A DNA stretch of 64,000 bases from Incurvaria masculella (lineage: Eukaryota > Arthropoda > Insecta > Lepidoptera > Incurvariidae), in NCBI GenBank assembly GCA_946894095.1, contig OX335645.2, positions 11,369,001 through 11,433,000 on the forward strand, in the 5' to 3' direction. The notes under the pieces were generated by a model, which was given only the letters and a program-made list of their open reading frames with translations, made no database searches and was not told the DNA's origin. Each line of letters begins with the position of its first letter. Positions within the stretch are counted from its first letter, which is position 1. Positions 1-12,323 of this stretch are shown one piece after another. The position numbers were made by a program, and so were the translations under genes.

Positions 1-1400
1 CGGAGACATCATGCTCGAGTTTCGCTCTTCGCTCGCGGGAGTATTTGACAATTTTGACCTAAACTAAAGCTGCGTTTAACGTCAGAGATGTTCCTTTCAA
101 TTTTATTCATATTCATTTTATTTTGTCAGGGCATCGTTTTCGATCTGCTGCAGCTTACATGGTTTTACTGTTGAAAAATAAAGGTGAAACTATAACTGTT
201 CAATGAAGATATATGACACGCCCGTCACAATATGAGGAGAGAACGCCCGTTACATCGATTACTACCTTTGGGTTCATTTATTCAGCAATTGATATACAGT
301 CCATACTTTGACTGATGCTAAGACATTTTAATTTACCGATTAACCGGAACTTTTGCTTGTATAGGTTGCTGTGACGGATACATTTTCATGACTAAATTGT
401 AACTAAATAATTACTCCATTTGCTTAAAAATCGTACGAAATTAACTCTAACAACTCTTCTTTCCACAAAACGTTTAACCTGTTTGTCACTTTCCACAGCA
501 GCCTTAATTTTCCAAATCATATTCGACCACTATGGGGTGGCTGTTTTTGATATTTAGATGTGTTCATTTCAATCTATCGAAATTAAGAAACACATAAAAT
601 GCGAAAGGTGTCATTTTACATTTCACAAATCTCTGACATTACTCACGTTACTGGGAACCAATGCTTCAAAAGTAAACAATCTAATGCGGTAAAGTATAGA
701 CACACAAAGGTGAGTATAAAATGGCCGACCCGAATTTGAAGTAACCCAAGGCATCGCACAAAGGGGGCTTCTGTTCCGTCAAAAGGGAAGGGCATACATA
801 ATAACCCTCCTTCTTTCGCAGTCGGGTAAAAACTAAAACGTTTAGACATCGGACCCTCCGTTACGCGCAGGTGTCCGCTCTTTGCCGCCGTCACTAAGAC
901 CGCCTCCGCGCCGCGCCGCCGACAAATCTATTCTACCCATTTAGGGCTGTCGTGAAGTCGTGAAGACATGAAAACAGTTATCGCCCGTAGTATGGGGAAT
1001 TTATAGACTATTGATAGACTCACTTCTACGTATGAGAATGTGGAACATTTCTAACTATCTCAGATAAAATATAGCTGGCATCAAATGTGGATATCTAATT
1101 AAAGAACCTAACTGTGGTGAATGATAAAACACTTGAGAACGTTTTGATTACAGGACAAGGTACGGTCGAAGTGGAATATGCGGTAATCTAATTATGAGAC
1201 ATTTTATATTACAGGAATGGCGTGCAGTATGGGTACTTAAAAATCATTAAAGTGGTCCCACTGGCTTTCTTCTCGTGCATGGCCTAAGAGGCGATTAAAT
1301 AATTAGCCGTTCTTGCCTCCGATTCAACGTGAAAATGGACGTCCTATTTCTTAATGACTATGTGGTATAGGTATTACCGCCCGCGTTGCTACCATCGTAT
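1..1400. other. No gene seen
   Basis: AT-rich. A short block at about 795-835 (TTTTTACCCGACTGCG on minus) recurs at 43873 on plus and is an old repeat piece. A CG-rich spot lies at 900-930. Nothing else supported. Confidence 0.6.
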
Positions 1401-1632
1401 TGATTTCTCTTTCCGAGTTGGATAAATGCATATCGTTACGAATTTGAGCTGTTCCATGGTTCGTAACCCGTGTAAAACTGTAGGTCCCCTTTCTCTAATA
1501 GGTGGTAAGTTAAGCAGGCCCGGGTCGGTTGAAGCTGCAAGGAGAATTTTTCTATCCAGTTCAGTGCTACACTTCCTAAAATATGCACAATGTCCTGGCA
1601 TTGCACCTGATTCCTTCGGGAATATGGTGTAC
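1401..1632 (+). mobile_element. tRNA-SINE body, no head
   Basis: Body blocks: TCTTTCCGAGTTGGATAAAT, GAGCTGTTCCATGGTTC, TAAAACTGTAGGTCCCCTTT, GTCCTGGCATTGCACCTGAT. Promoter head missing. Confidence 0.8.
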
Positions 1633-1649
1633 TATTAGCGCTCCATGTC

Positions 1650-2686
1650 AGGTTCCATATGAAAGTTCCCGATGATCACGTATCAATATTTCTTTTTAAC
1701 ACGCCTTTATTAATCTTAAGCAGTCAGCAAACAATATTTCATGTTCCGTACAAAGTTAAGAGGATAGTGTGAACATTTTATTTGTGCAATGAATTCGTAA
1801 AATGTATGCCTTCGCAAGTTTCATGCTTATAAACGACCGAATGAAATGTATTTAGAATGTCCAATGGTATCACATGACACGAATTGATCCAGATATATCG
1901 AATCAATGTGCCGCTCATGTTTGCCGAAGCACGCCCGAGCCAATGGCTAAGCTCGGTCGGCGGGCTTTATTGCTTCGGCGGCAAACGGACTGAAAAAAAA
2001 TCAAGGTGGGCTCGCTCGCTCACAAAGGGCCTCCGTGTTCAGCGAGCCAACGGTAAAGGGAAGTCAACAAGGTGGTCGCGGGTAAATACGAGTCTATAAT
2101 CTACGTTACGCTCGAGTTCGCATCGCCAAGGTCTCGCGGTAAAAAAAAAACTAAGCCGACTCACAAGTATGTATAATACGTCCAGTTCATGATGTAATAT
2201 CGCCCAGTGTCGCCTGCTTCGATGTTGCCGAGGCGGCGGGCATGCCAATATTACCTCAACGTAGTCTAGCCAGGTACGTGGCAGTTAGAACAAAGTTGGA
2301 AGCCAGCAGCGTGTTAAAAAAGTGGGTGACTCATATTAGGTTCTTTATTGTTTTTTGGACGAGTCGAAATGCCGAACTATGGGAACATAAATTTTGGCGT
2401 CGCAGAAAAAGAATATTATTTTATAGAATTAGCATTTCCGCAATTAACTAAAGATGTAATTGCTCAGCAAATAATTGCCCTAACAATTAATTTATTTAAC
2501 GCAGAGACCTATAGATATGATCTTTTGCGGAAGTTGCGGATGGAGAATACATGTGGCTTTCGAAGCGTACATCCTAGTGTAAAGTTGGGACACGCATGGG
2601 CGCGTATTTGAAAACAATAAAATTTATGATTAATTTAAAGATTGTGGATTCAATGAAAATGTTCACCTATTTCGCGTAACCCGAAA
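1650..2686. other. No gene seen
   Basis: An imperfect GC-rich inverted repeat lies at 1919-1986 (TTTGCCGAAGCA / TGCTTCGGCGGCAAA). An 81-codon plus frame from 2369 ends before an AATAAA at 2617, but I recognise no domain. Confidence 0.5.
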
Positions 2687-2788
2687 CATTTTTAAAAAAT
2701 TAAGCTGTCTACCTATTACGGTTCATGAGATACAGTCAGTGACAAACGGACGGACGGACAGACGGACAGTGGAGGCAAAGTCAACTCG
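2687..2788 (+). mobile_element. GTGCGAGTC-family repeat, internal fragment
   Basis: CTATTACGGTTCATGAGATA followed by an ACGGACGGACAGACGG run and GGAGGC. Confidence 0.75.
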
Positions 2789-3040
2789 GATTTTCCAGAA
2801 TTGATTTACAGGGCTTGTTTTTGCATTCATGAGCGAATAGCGGCGGGAGAAAAACCAGCAATACACATGCTAAATGTTATTTTTGGAGTTAATCAATCGA
2901 GTACACACTTCACCGACCACAGGCGTTGCTCCTATGCTGCGCACTGCTTAAAATGCATCCTCTTTCAATTAAAACATATGTAGGTCCCGTCCCTAAATAT
3001 ACTTATTTCCGCTTAAACCTTTTAAACCACTTATTTCCGG

Positions 3041-4770
3041 TTGGCATTTTGGCAATTTCCAAACGCTCATGGTACCTATGATGAACTGAGCAGGGACTTG
3101 ATTTTGCCGATTTTAGATGAGTTATTTCCAATTATCTCTCATATTCTTAATTACTTACTAGAGTCAGGCTCTTTTCCACAAATCTGGAAACAAGCATTTG
3201 TCATACCACTGCCTAAAATTCCAAATCCTGTAACACCAAACAATTTTCGACCTATTTCTATTCTCCCTTTTCTTTCCAAAGTTCTCGAGCGCCTTGTTTA
3301 CTCCCAATTTAATGAGTACCTTTGCAGTAATTCTCTTCTTAATCCTTTCTAATCCGGTTTTCGTACCTCACATAGCACAACGGGTTACCGCTCTTACTAA
3401 AGTCACAGACGACATACGTTACGCTATGGATAACAGACAACTCACCTTGATCGCTTTACTGGACTTTATTAATGCCTTTAACACAGTTGACTTCGACATA
3501 CTATTAGTTATTTTATCTTCCATGAATGTGTCAAAAATGGGGCTCAGCTGGTTTAATTCTTATCTTCGTCAATGACAGCAAAAAGTTCGCTATGAAAACC
3601 AGTTTTCGGAATGGTGTGACATTAGGGCTGGTGTACCTCAAGGCGGTGTCCTTTCTCCTCTTCTTTTTTATATTTTTATCAACACACTTGCCGCTATTCT
3701 TTCATGCCATTATCATCTGTATGCAGATCTACTATTTTACCGAAACTTCTCATTTGATGACCTGCATCTCAACATTGATCTTGTCAATAAAGACTTATCT
3801 GAAGTTCATCAATGGTCGGAAAGGTTTGGTCTTCAAGTTAATCCATCAAAAACACAGGTCATGATTGTTGGTAGCGGCAAGCTCTTGGCAAAGATTGATA
3901 AGAGTAATCTCCCACCTATCCTATACAATGGTATTACTATACCCTAGAGTTCAAGGGTTAAAAATTTAGGTATTTTCCTTGACGAGTCACTATCTTGGGT
4001 TTATCATACGGGTCAAGTCTGCAGGAAAATATATGGAGCCATGCACACTCTCTGGCGTCTCAATCGCCTCATACCAATCGAAACTAAAATCAAGTTGGTT
4101 CAGTCACTAATTCATCCTATATTAGACTATGGTGACATCTGTAATCTTAACCTAAACGAGGAGCTTCTAGACAAACTAGATCACTTGCTTAATTATGGAA
4201 TTCGTTATATCTTTGGTTTGAGGAAGTTTGATCATATATCCATCCACCTATCGTGCGAAACTAAAATGGCTTAATATTCGCCAGAGGCGTAATATGCATG
4301 TTCTCTCTCTTCTTTACCTTATCTTAAATGATCCCAAATCCCCACTTTATCTTAAAGAACGCTTCAAATATCTCTCTTTTCATTGTGTACCACTTAGGTC
4401 TGCAGATAATCTCCTGCTCCTTATTCCGTCACATTCTTCCCCTGCTTATTCGGGTTCTTTTACAGTTCATTCAGCACGATTGTGGAATCAATTGCCTCTT
4501 ACTATTAGGGAAAGTGCTTCTTTGTCTATTTTAAGGTAAAATTAAAATCTTGGTACTTGACATGTTATATCAAATATTTTCTGTTTGTATAGTTTTAAGT
4601 TATCTAATGTTTTTTAAGTGTGATTATGGTGCTTAGTTTTAAGTAATTTATGGTTTCTTGCTACCTCTTAATATATTTTCTAATATTAAGGTTAGCTGTT
4701 AGAGATTGCCTTTGGCAATAAGCTCGCCTTTGCATACTATGTAATAGTTGTAAGCAATAAAGAATATTTT
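3041..4770 (+). mobile_element. Decayed non-LTR retrotransposon (LINE) with RT domain
   Basis: Broken frames give a reverse transcriptase in order: KQAFVIPLPKIPNPVTPNNF with RPISILPFLSKVLE, then ALLDFINAFN (first catalytic Asp), HLYADLLF (remnant of the YADD box, second Asp lost), FGLQVNPSKTQVM, NLGIFLDESLSW, LVQSLIHPILDYGD and a thumb/C-terminal RLWNQLP. The motif set suggests the jockey/CR1 side of the LINEs. At least three frameshifts and stops make it dead. It ends in a 3' tail with AATAAAG and a (ATTTC)n run to about 4810. The endonuclease is missing, so it is 5'-truncated. Confidence 0.88.
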
Positions 4771-4810
4771 CATTTCATTTCATATTTTCATTTCATTTAA
4801 TTTCATTTAA
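4771..4810 (+). repeat. (ATTTC)n-type tail of LINE
   Basis: TTTCATTTCATATTTTCATT pentamer repeats directly after the LINE polyadenylation signal. Confidence 0.8.
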
Positions 4811-4942
4811 TTACCATCGCTACCGATCCAAGCGGTTTGTTTGCGCTTTATGGGTTCCGGCTCGTAAAAATAATACAATCGGTCCCACTGCATTTCTTCC
4901 CGCGCATGTCGTGACTAAGCGATTCGTCGTTCGTGGTTTGGA

Positions 4943-5172
4943 TTCCACGATAAACTGTAAGTCCTTACTTATTAGGGAGTAGGGTTAATGACGCCTGAGT
5001 TGGTACCATCGCATTGAACGAACAATGGTCGAAACAATGAAAATTATTAGTGTTTTCCATCCAGTTCAACGTAGCCGTGGAACATAAGGGAAGGTCCTAG
5101 CATGGCACTTAGTTTCCATGAGAGGATGTGGGCTAATAGCGTAACAGTAGGTGTGGTATTAGCCATCAATGT
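4943..5172 (+). mobile_element. tRNA-SINE body
   Basis: GTGGTTTGGATTCCACG, then GAAGGTCCTAGCATGGCACT and GGTGTGGTATTAGCCAT. Tail meets the inverted copy at 5208. Confidence 0.8.
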
Positions 5173-5207
5173 AAAGTCGCATAAAACAAGTTTTTTATTT
5201 ACGGAAC

Positions 5208-5572
5208 CTGACATGGATGGCTATAATACCACACAACTACCGTTATGATATTAGCCCATTCCCGAAGGAATTAGGTGCCATGCCAGGACTTTCCTTTTAT
5301 GAGCATAGCTCCATTGAACTGGATTGAAAACAAGGACAATTTTTTGTCGCCGCTTCACCGTTTTATCCAATGCGGTGGTAATACCCGAGCGGGCTTAACC
5401 CTACCACCTAGTAGGGAAAGGGACCCTACAGTTTTACATGGGTTTCAAACCAAAGAACAGCTCGCATTCTCAACTCATAAAGAGAAAGAATGTGGTGCAT
5501 GATCGGGGCGATGATATTGACCCAGAGCTCTCGCACGAAAGGCAAGTCCTCTAACCCCTAGACCACGAGCTG
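5208..5572 (-). mobile_element. tRNA-SINE, near full length
   Basis: On the minus strand begins with a tRNA-like head (CTCGTGGTCTAGGGGTTAGA A box; GGGTCAATATC degenerate B box), body, then tail ATTAGCC...CCATGTCA. Lies tail to tail with 4943-5172, so the pair forms a large inverted repeat. Confidence 0.88.
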
Positions 5573-5599
5573 TTCAAAGAGTTTGTAATTGCCGCCATT

Positions 5600-6029
5600 T
5601 TTCGCGAGTTGTATGTATATTTATTGATAGAAACATTTATAATAATCAGGACATCTAGTTACAGCAATAGCAACGGAAGTTGCATTCTGCATGTACATGA
5701 GCTCAGGTAAGCCGGTATCGAATGATAATATAAGGCAACCGCAAAGAACAAGCCAACTCGATTTGGCATGCGATAAAACTGAGACGAGGATAAAATATGA
5801 AATCTTTAAACATTATCATCGGCGGTAATGACACTGGAGTATCTCTTATTCTACGGTGAGTTGCAAAGCTGGTTTATGTTTAACCGAGTTTATGAATAAC
5901 GCCGAGCTCGCGTGACGAAGCCGACGTGGTCGCAGAGACCCGGTTTCGAGAAGCACACGAGAGCGATGCAGCGCGGTGTGAGCGACGACACGAAGGAATT
6001 ATGTCAGTAGGAACGTCGAACACCTCTTC
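5600..6029. other. No gene seen
   Basis: Intergenic or intronic; mildly GC-rich at 5890-5990. No supported feature. Confidence 0.5.
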
Positions 6030-6037
6030 GTCTAGAG

Positions 6038-6400
6038 CAGTCTTTCTCAAAGTGGGCGATAACGCCCCCTCGTGGGCGCTACGGGAAGTTGTTTAGGGGG
6101 GCGATGGCTGATTTGTGTTTTTCTAATATTTTATAGTGGGTACCTACTTTTAACTAAAATGAAAACCTATCTATTATACTGCATCCATTTTGTTGCTCGT
6201 TTAATTATCTTCGTTCTAAGAAATAAAATATAATTGTACACTCATGTGGCACGCTATAAATATATAAATAACTTAAATTTATCATAGCAATGATTGCGAT
6301 TGTGATTTAAAGGATGTGGTAAAGCTAAACAATTTGGGGGCGTCGTAAAATAATGGATCCTATAAGTGGGCGGCAGACAAAATAAGTTTGAGAATCTCTG
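6038..6400. mobile_element. hAT-type MITE, 363 bp
   Basis: Starts CAGTCTTTCTCAAAGTGGG and ends TTTGAGAATCTCTG; flanked by the perfect 8-bp duplication GTCTAGAG (6030-6037 and 6401-6408). Eight-base duplications and CAG ends are typical of hAT. Confidence 0.92.
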
Positions 6401-6409
6401 GTCTAGAGT

Positions 6410-7198
6410 GCTGTAAAGAAGAATGCCCAAATCCAGGCCCCTTAAAAATCATACGTGTCTTTTATTGACACATATGCGATAATTTATACTTATTATTTAT
6501 ACATATTTTTAACTATCCGAATTCCCATTTTCCACGGCCGGTTACTCGTTAAATAATTAAAACTAAGCATTCACAATTACTTCTTTTCCTACCTATAATA
6601 TGAATAATACAAGGACGGAATATCGCTTAGCACTTCAGTTGTCACAAAACGTGTTCGGGTAGCGTGCTCTATGCCATTTCGTCCGGTAAGGGAGAAAAAG
6701 GGCGTAAATATGTATATAAAATTATCTCTAGGACCAATGGAAACGATTGTTGCTTATGAAATATCAAAGAGACATTAAACTCCGTCCATTTTTATATTTT
6801 ATTGGACTGGAGCATTTTTGCCCTAAAACCGCATTTTGTCAATAACTTTAAAATTGCAATTAATTTGGTCTTCAAAATTCATAACTCGAAAAGTAATATT
6901 ATTTTCTTAATTATAACACTGGTTTGGAAGACAGAAACAAACATTTTGAGGGGCCCAAAATGTATGGGGCAATGGGCATTCTCCTTTGTCGTAAGTGTCC
7001 GGCCGCGAGGGCCCGGCCGGCGGGCGTGGCATTCCTCAGTGAGCACGTCATGCCGTAAATAAAGTGGACAGCGCAAGCTTTGGCGCAAGCGAACTGCATC
7101 GGTCTTCGTTATATACCTAGTCGTTAGTCACCAAATCCGCCTCCCAATACGGTGAAGTTACAAACCCTTCTTAGTCATTAACGCTACAGGTTAATTGC
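6410..7198. other. No gene seen
   Basis: AT-rich with one GC-rich stretch at 6990-7040 (GCGAGGGCCCGGCCGGCGGG). No domain in any frame. Confidence 0.5.
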
Positions 7199-7348
7199 CA
7201 GAAGTCTGAATCTAATAGATAACTCCATTTTCGAGCGTTAGCGTTATGAGATAAAATAATATTTCGTACAATGTTGTGTGATTCCGGCGTTATCTCATAG
7301 CGCTAATGCTCGAAAGAGGAGTTATCTATTAGCGGAATTACGCTTCTG
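7199..7348. mobile_element. Long hairpin element, 150 bp
   Basis: Arms of about 58 bp: CAGAAG...TCTAATAGATAACTCC, TTCGAGCGTTAGCG-TATGAGATAA against their complement, about 30-bp spacer. No duplication recognised. Confidence 0.78.
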
Positions 7349-7544
7349 TTCGCTTATTTGGTCAATCTTAACTTGTTTAAAGCAGTTTATCTATTAACGC
7401 CCGTTTTCACCACCTCCGGCTACAAAAATCCCAAAGTTACCTTTCGGTTACACCATGTAAATATGCAATGTGACCGAAAGTTAACTGTCGGATTCGAGGT
7501 AGCTAGACTTGGTGAAATCAGGGGCAAGACTCATAAGGCTGGTA

Positions 7545-7917
7545 AAAAACCGCCCAAGTGCGAGTCGGACTCGCACACGAAGGGTTCCGTACCATCGTAG
7601 AAGATTTAACACATAAAATTCCCGTTTTTTGGTATGGGGCCCCCCTTTGTTTTTTAATATTTTTTAATTTTACCTATTTGTTGTTATAGCGGCAAAATAA
7701 ATACACTCTCTGTGAAAATTTCAGCTGCCTATCTATTACGGTTCATGAGATACAGCCCTGTGACAGACGAACGGGCGAACGGACGAACGGACGGACGGAC
7801 GGACGGACGGACGGACGAACAGCGGAGGCTTAGTAACCATACCCAAATGTTGCGAACGGAACCATATAACCATATAACCCTTCGTGTGTGAGCCCGACTC
7901 GCACTTGGCCGGTTTTT
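7545..7917. mobile_element. GTGCGAGTC-family repeat, composite with inverted ends
   Basis: Forward copy from 7548 (CCGCCCAAGTGCGAGTCGGA) to about 7840 with an (ACGG)n run, then a second, inverted end at 7877-7917 (CCCGACTCGCACTTGGCCGG). The result is terminal inverted repeats about 40 bp long. The family is common in Lepidoptera; the GC-rich hairpin near its end recalls Helitrons, but this is uncertain. Confidence 0.8.
7780..7820 (+). repeat. (GGAC)n microsatellite
   Basis: About eight tetramer copies inside the GTGCGAGTC-family repeat; the same place in other copies is CCGTCCGTCTGTC. Confidence 0.9.
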
Positions 7918-10555
7918 TATTATTTTTCATGTGTCTAAAGTTTGGAATTTCCATACATTCAACATCTTCAACGCGGCGTCGATTATATAATCATAATTAT
8001 GATTTACTAATAGCCATCTCCTGATATACGATGCTGAAACCGTGCAAAGAGTTGGTACCCTGAGGACAGGTTGTGTATGACACATTTCAGCATATACTAA
8101 AAAAATATCGAACTGGAATTAAATCATGGGAATTTTAAAAGAAATATTTAAATACAATGTAATAATAAAGTCAAATATTGATACTGTGAGGCAAACATAA
8201 CATGACCACGGTTCACACATTTTTATAAAGCAAATATGTTATCAATGACTACACGTTTTGAATATAATGTTATATTTAAATTTTACATGTTTAGTGAAGA
8301 TTCACATAAGTTTGTGCAAAAAAAAACATAGTTATGACGACAAATGTAGCTATGCACTACGTATAAATATGTTCTCTGTAGTCATACTATACTTGTGTGA
8401 GGAGATTTCACACGAGGAGCAATCATGAGTAAAAAAAAATGTTATTGTGAATCTCGTTCACCTGTGAATCAATATGAATTTCAAAAAACCCGACATGATT
8501 ATTATTTTTTTATGAAAAACCGGTATGAGTGGCTGTGCTGAGGACCAAAGGTGCTCAGAAAAGCCAAAAACACCTCGCCTCGCGAAACCACGCTCAGCGA
8601 GGTGCCATGCCAGCGGATTTGCGGACTATGGCTGAGCGATTCTCTGCCACGCCCCCTCTTCACGACACTGCCTACACCTCGTTCGTGCACAATGCCTTCA
8701 AGAACCACGGCGTTATTTATCCTGCGTTGTGGATAACTGACTTTGATTGAATATTCGTATCGAATTGCCGCGATGCGTGTCGGATTAAAGTTCGAGGAGT
8801 CGTCAGTGCGATAACATTATTTGTTACGATAAGGAAAACTGTCCCGTTGGGGGTATAACTATGTACATAATATCATACACTACAGAGGAAGGGATAGACT
8901 GCCAACGTCATACCCATGTTAAATAGGGATAATAAAAGTCCACAGGTGGCGTTGCAATTCACATTTCATGACTTGAAACAAATTAATAACAATCATTTTA
9001 TTTACAATGACATTACTTAATTTATAGTTAACATTTTCATCACGCAAGGCAAAATTTGGAATCAAGCTTACTTTAATGACGGTGGTAACTACTTCTGGAA
9101 GTGACGGGAGATGGCGCTGATTAGTACCAGGTACCAGACGTTAGCTATCTATACCTTCCTCTTTAATCTATGATATTATTTATTAGTACCCCGTTAGATC
9201 TCGGGAATTACATCGTGCAAGATGCTTTGCCGTATTTTATTCGTATCAGTATAGAACAAGTTAACATCAAATTGTAGTACACGTGGGTGTGAGCTATTTA
9301 ATACGTGCCGAAAATCGTGTTATAAAATGTTTCGCCAATGTTGTGTACATGTAATAGAGCGACCAATTTAGTTGATATAACAGGTTGGATAACGTCTTGT
9401 TTTCAAGACTGATTTTTTACTCACATATGTATGTAAATATGTCATGTTTAGAATTCATACTTTGCCAAGAATGCTTGGCAAGAAAACTAAATAAAAAATA
9501 AATGTTTAACGTTTGTTTGTTTCAACGTTGCTTGTGGAGGATTTCTCATTGCGCATTTACTTATCTTCCACTCATTCAAATTCAATTTCATGATATATAC
9601 TTTATAAGGACCAGTGAAACTTGCCTTTAAAGGACAAAGTTGGCGCCTGCTGCTCTAATTACTTTCTGCCCCAGTGTTTTGGCTCGAAACGGTAAAGTTA
9701 GTACAGAAGTAGCGAAGAGAGGTGCGTTAGAAAAGTAATAATTTAATTGCATTTCAGAATAATTGCCTTTCCACAATTAGTATAACCTTGAGTGCGTTTA
9801 AACAATATACTTACGCATATAACGCGTATTTAAACATAATTTAAAGCGAACATGAACTACAAGATATTACCACAGCCAAACAGAATCATGGATGCAAAGA
9901 CTTCGACTCCGAGGCATGCAGGAGCAAATAGGTACATATGCTCGTAGCAAGGTCACGTCTTATTTTCGTTCTTACTTAAGAACAAAATGGCGAGCCTGTG
10001 TTATACTCGAGCGAAAGGGTCCACAAACTGCTAGGCTCTGGTCTGGAGATTACTCCGTGTTTGCAAAAAATATATATTGAATTTTAATTTAAAGTTATAA
10101 TTTGCACTTTAAATCTTCATAAAATGAGCATTAGACTTGTGGTAACCGCTTATTGGTCTCTTCGGTCGGGTTCGATGCTGATGTTTTCATATGTATGACT
10201 AGCGGAGGTTCCCGGCTAGCTAAACGGAGGCGTCCTACCTACCTACTTACTTAGCAGCGGCGCCTACTGGGTCCAATTGTGAATATAATCCATCCAGGGA
10301 TGACACACACCAAACACACAAACAAACAAACTGTTTCTGCAGTTTACTCCAGTACAATGAAACTGAGCTCATTTGATAAATAAGGTATTCCTTCCTAATT
10401 GCGGTGTGATTAACCAATAACAGTACGGTGTTAGGATATGATTTTACTATGCGTAGAAAAAGTTCTGTTTACATAATGGGTCCGATCAGTATCACGCCGG
10501 ACGTCGAATGAGCACCTGCTCGTGCGTAGAGTAAAAGTTCGACACACCCAAACAG
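7918..10555. other. No gene seen
   Basis: Mostly AT-rich. 8520-8750 is more balanced and open on both strands, without a recognisable product. Confidence 0.5.
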
Positions 10556-10743
10556 CTTATTTACAATGCAGTGTGCCAAGAGTTAATGGATGCATTAAGA
10601 GCACCGGTGTCGATTTCGTTAGTGGTGGGTGCACTGCAGCTTGCCAACGAAAGCACGCGACAACTGGCACATCCTCGACAAGATCTCGGCTGGGGTGTGC
10701 GACCCAGTCGAGACTTCGCAAGCGTTGAACGGGGTGGAGAGAG
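10556..10743 (+). CDS. Candidate exon, unknown protein
   Basis: An open stretch of 62 codons lies between an acceptor-like CCCAAACAG and a strong donor GAGAG/GTGAGC. It reads LIYNAVCQELMDALRAPVSI, then LVVGALQLANESTRQLAHPR. GC content is above the surroundings. I do not recognise the protein and found no neighbouring exon that continues it. It could be a transposon fragment. Low confidence. Confidence 0.2.
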
Positions 10744-10869
10744 GTGAGCCAATACGAATGTCGGCAGAGGGCGGGAGGCCGCCGGAGCGGAGGACGCCCG
10801 GGGTTAAGGTGGGACGGGGCGTTCTGGAGAACGGGTGGGATTTCATAGGCGGCGGTTTCGGTCAAGGTC

Positions 10870-11004
10870 GACGACCTTGGCCGCTACTACATCCGAAAAT
10901 GCCATTTCAAAGCGGCTATAGCAGTATTAAGGAGACGTAGGACCCTAGAACGACAGTACCTAACCGATACGCTATCGTTGTATATTTTTATTTCCCATAA
11001 TAAT
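10870..11004. other. Short hairpin and spacer
   Basis: GTCAAGGTCGACGACCTTGGC at 10861 is a short palindrome around GTCGAC; otherwise plain sequence. Confidence 0.5.
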
Positions 11005-11213
11005 TGAACTGGCAGCTGAATTTTTCATAGTGTATTTATTTTGCCTCTATAACAACAAATAGGTAAAATTGAAAAATAATAAAAAAATAAGGGAAAAATA
11101 AATAAATTGAAAAATAATTAATTTGTGTGGGGCCCCCCCACAAAAAAATGTGTTACATTTTGTACGATGGTACGGAATCCTTCGAGCGCGAGTTCGACTC
11201 GCACTTGGCCGGA
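11005..11213 (-). mobile_element. GTGCGAGTC-family repeat, truncated
   Basis: Inverted copy ending GAGTTCGACTCGCACTTGGC; contains the shared TATTTATTTTGCC-CTATAA and TACGATGGTACGGAA blocks. The far end is missing. Confidence 0.85.
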
Positions 11214-11722
11214 TTTAAATTCTCTTGGTTGCAAGCACCACCCGCGCATGTGCAGCGAAGATAGCGCTGCGCTTATCGCTAGCACGCTAACCAAACTCCT
11301 GACCTGTTGCCACTGGCCGCGGCTCACCAATATACGAAGCCGATAAGCGGTTGCACCGACGTCATTTGCACATATCGATACGCATTTATCTGTCCACTCA
11401 TTACTTGTCATAATTTGCGTCAATTTTCATTCAGTGTTTGGTTCATATTATTTGTTACATACAATATTATATAATTTTGATTTCACCGAAAAGCTATTGA
11501 TTGTTAATATGTGATATGTTTGTTAATCAATCACGTCACAACTGCTTAGCCCCGGTTGCACGAAGAAACGGCTATGTTAATAAATGTTCAAACACGTCAC
11601 TTTTAGTGAACAGCATAGAGTTCCTTCCATACTGTCCACACAAAGTGACGTTTTTAATCATACTTTGACGTTGATTTTGATTTTTTGTTCTTTCGTGCAC
11701 TCGGCCCTTAGTCCATTTAGAT

Positions 11723-12017
11723 CAGGGTTTCTTAACCTGGGATCCATGATCTTTTTAGGGGTCCGTGGCATCAGTGCTGGGGGTCCATGGCATCAGTGCT
11801 GTTTGATATAACGACAAGAAATACCGCGCATGATCGATTAAAAAAAAATTACGTATCTTTACTTTTTCTGTGGTATAATCATATCAATATAAAGTCGTTT
11901 TCTTTCTTGCCTTAGTAGCCTTGTTTTCTTTCCCTTCCAGTGAGTTCGGAAGGGGTCCGTAATAATGTTTAAATCCCGCAAGGGGGTCCATGACTTCAAA
12001 AAAGTCAAGAAACCCGG
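11723..12017. mobile_element. hAT-type MITE, 295 bp
   Basis: Starts CAGGGTTTCTTAACCTGGG and ends AAGAAACCCGG; flanked by ATTTAGAT on both sides (11715-11722, 12018-12025). Contains the internal repeat GGGGGTCCATGGCATCAG. Confidence 0.92.
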
Positions 12018-12323
12018 ATTTAGATTAAACATGGTAGATATAATGATAATGAACTAAGAGAAAGCCATACTTTTGGAAACCCCAAAGATGTGGAAAAGTG
12101 TCATGATTTCGTTAGCCGCGACTCTGCCGTATAGACAAATAACGCGTGTCGCATTCCAGTCGAAACATCGCAAACGCGCGCCAAGTCAACTCCACCCACA
12201 CAAACCCTCAAATACGTCTGCGACTAGGTTTGCGTGTCGCATGTACGTTTTAGTTGGGTTGTTAGTTTTAGAAGATTAGAGACAGCGGGTGTCGTAGGAT
12301 CAATCAAATTGTGACATGACTTA

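Noticed and set aside
2369..2611. Small gene with AATAAA just after it
   Set aside because: No homology recognised, weak start context, hexamers are common in AT-rich DNA.
3041..4540. Active reverse transcriptase
   Set aside because: Multiple frameshifts and the YADD box is changed to YADL.
10629..10940. 103-codon plus frame in GC-rich DNA
   Set aside because: Overlaps the better-supported frame with splice signals; composition of chance GC-rich translation.
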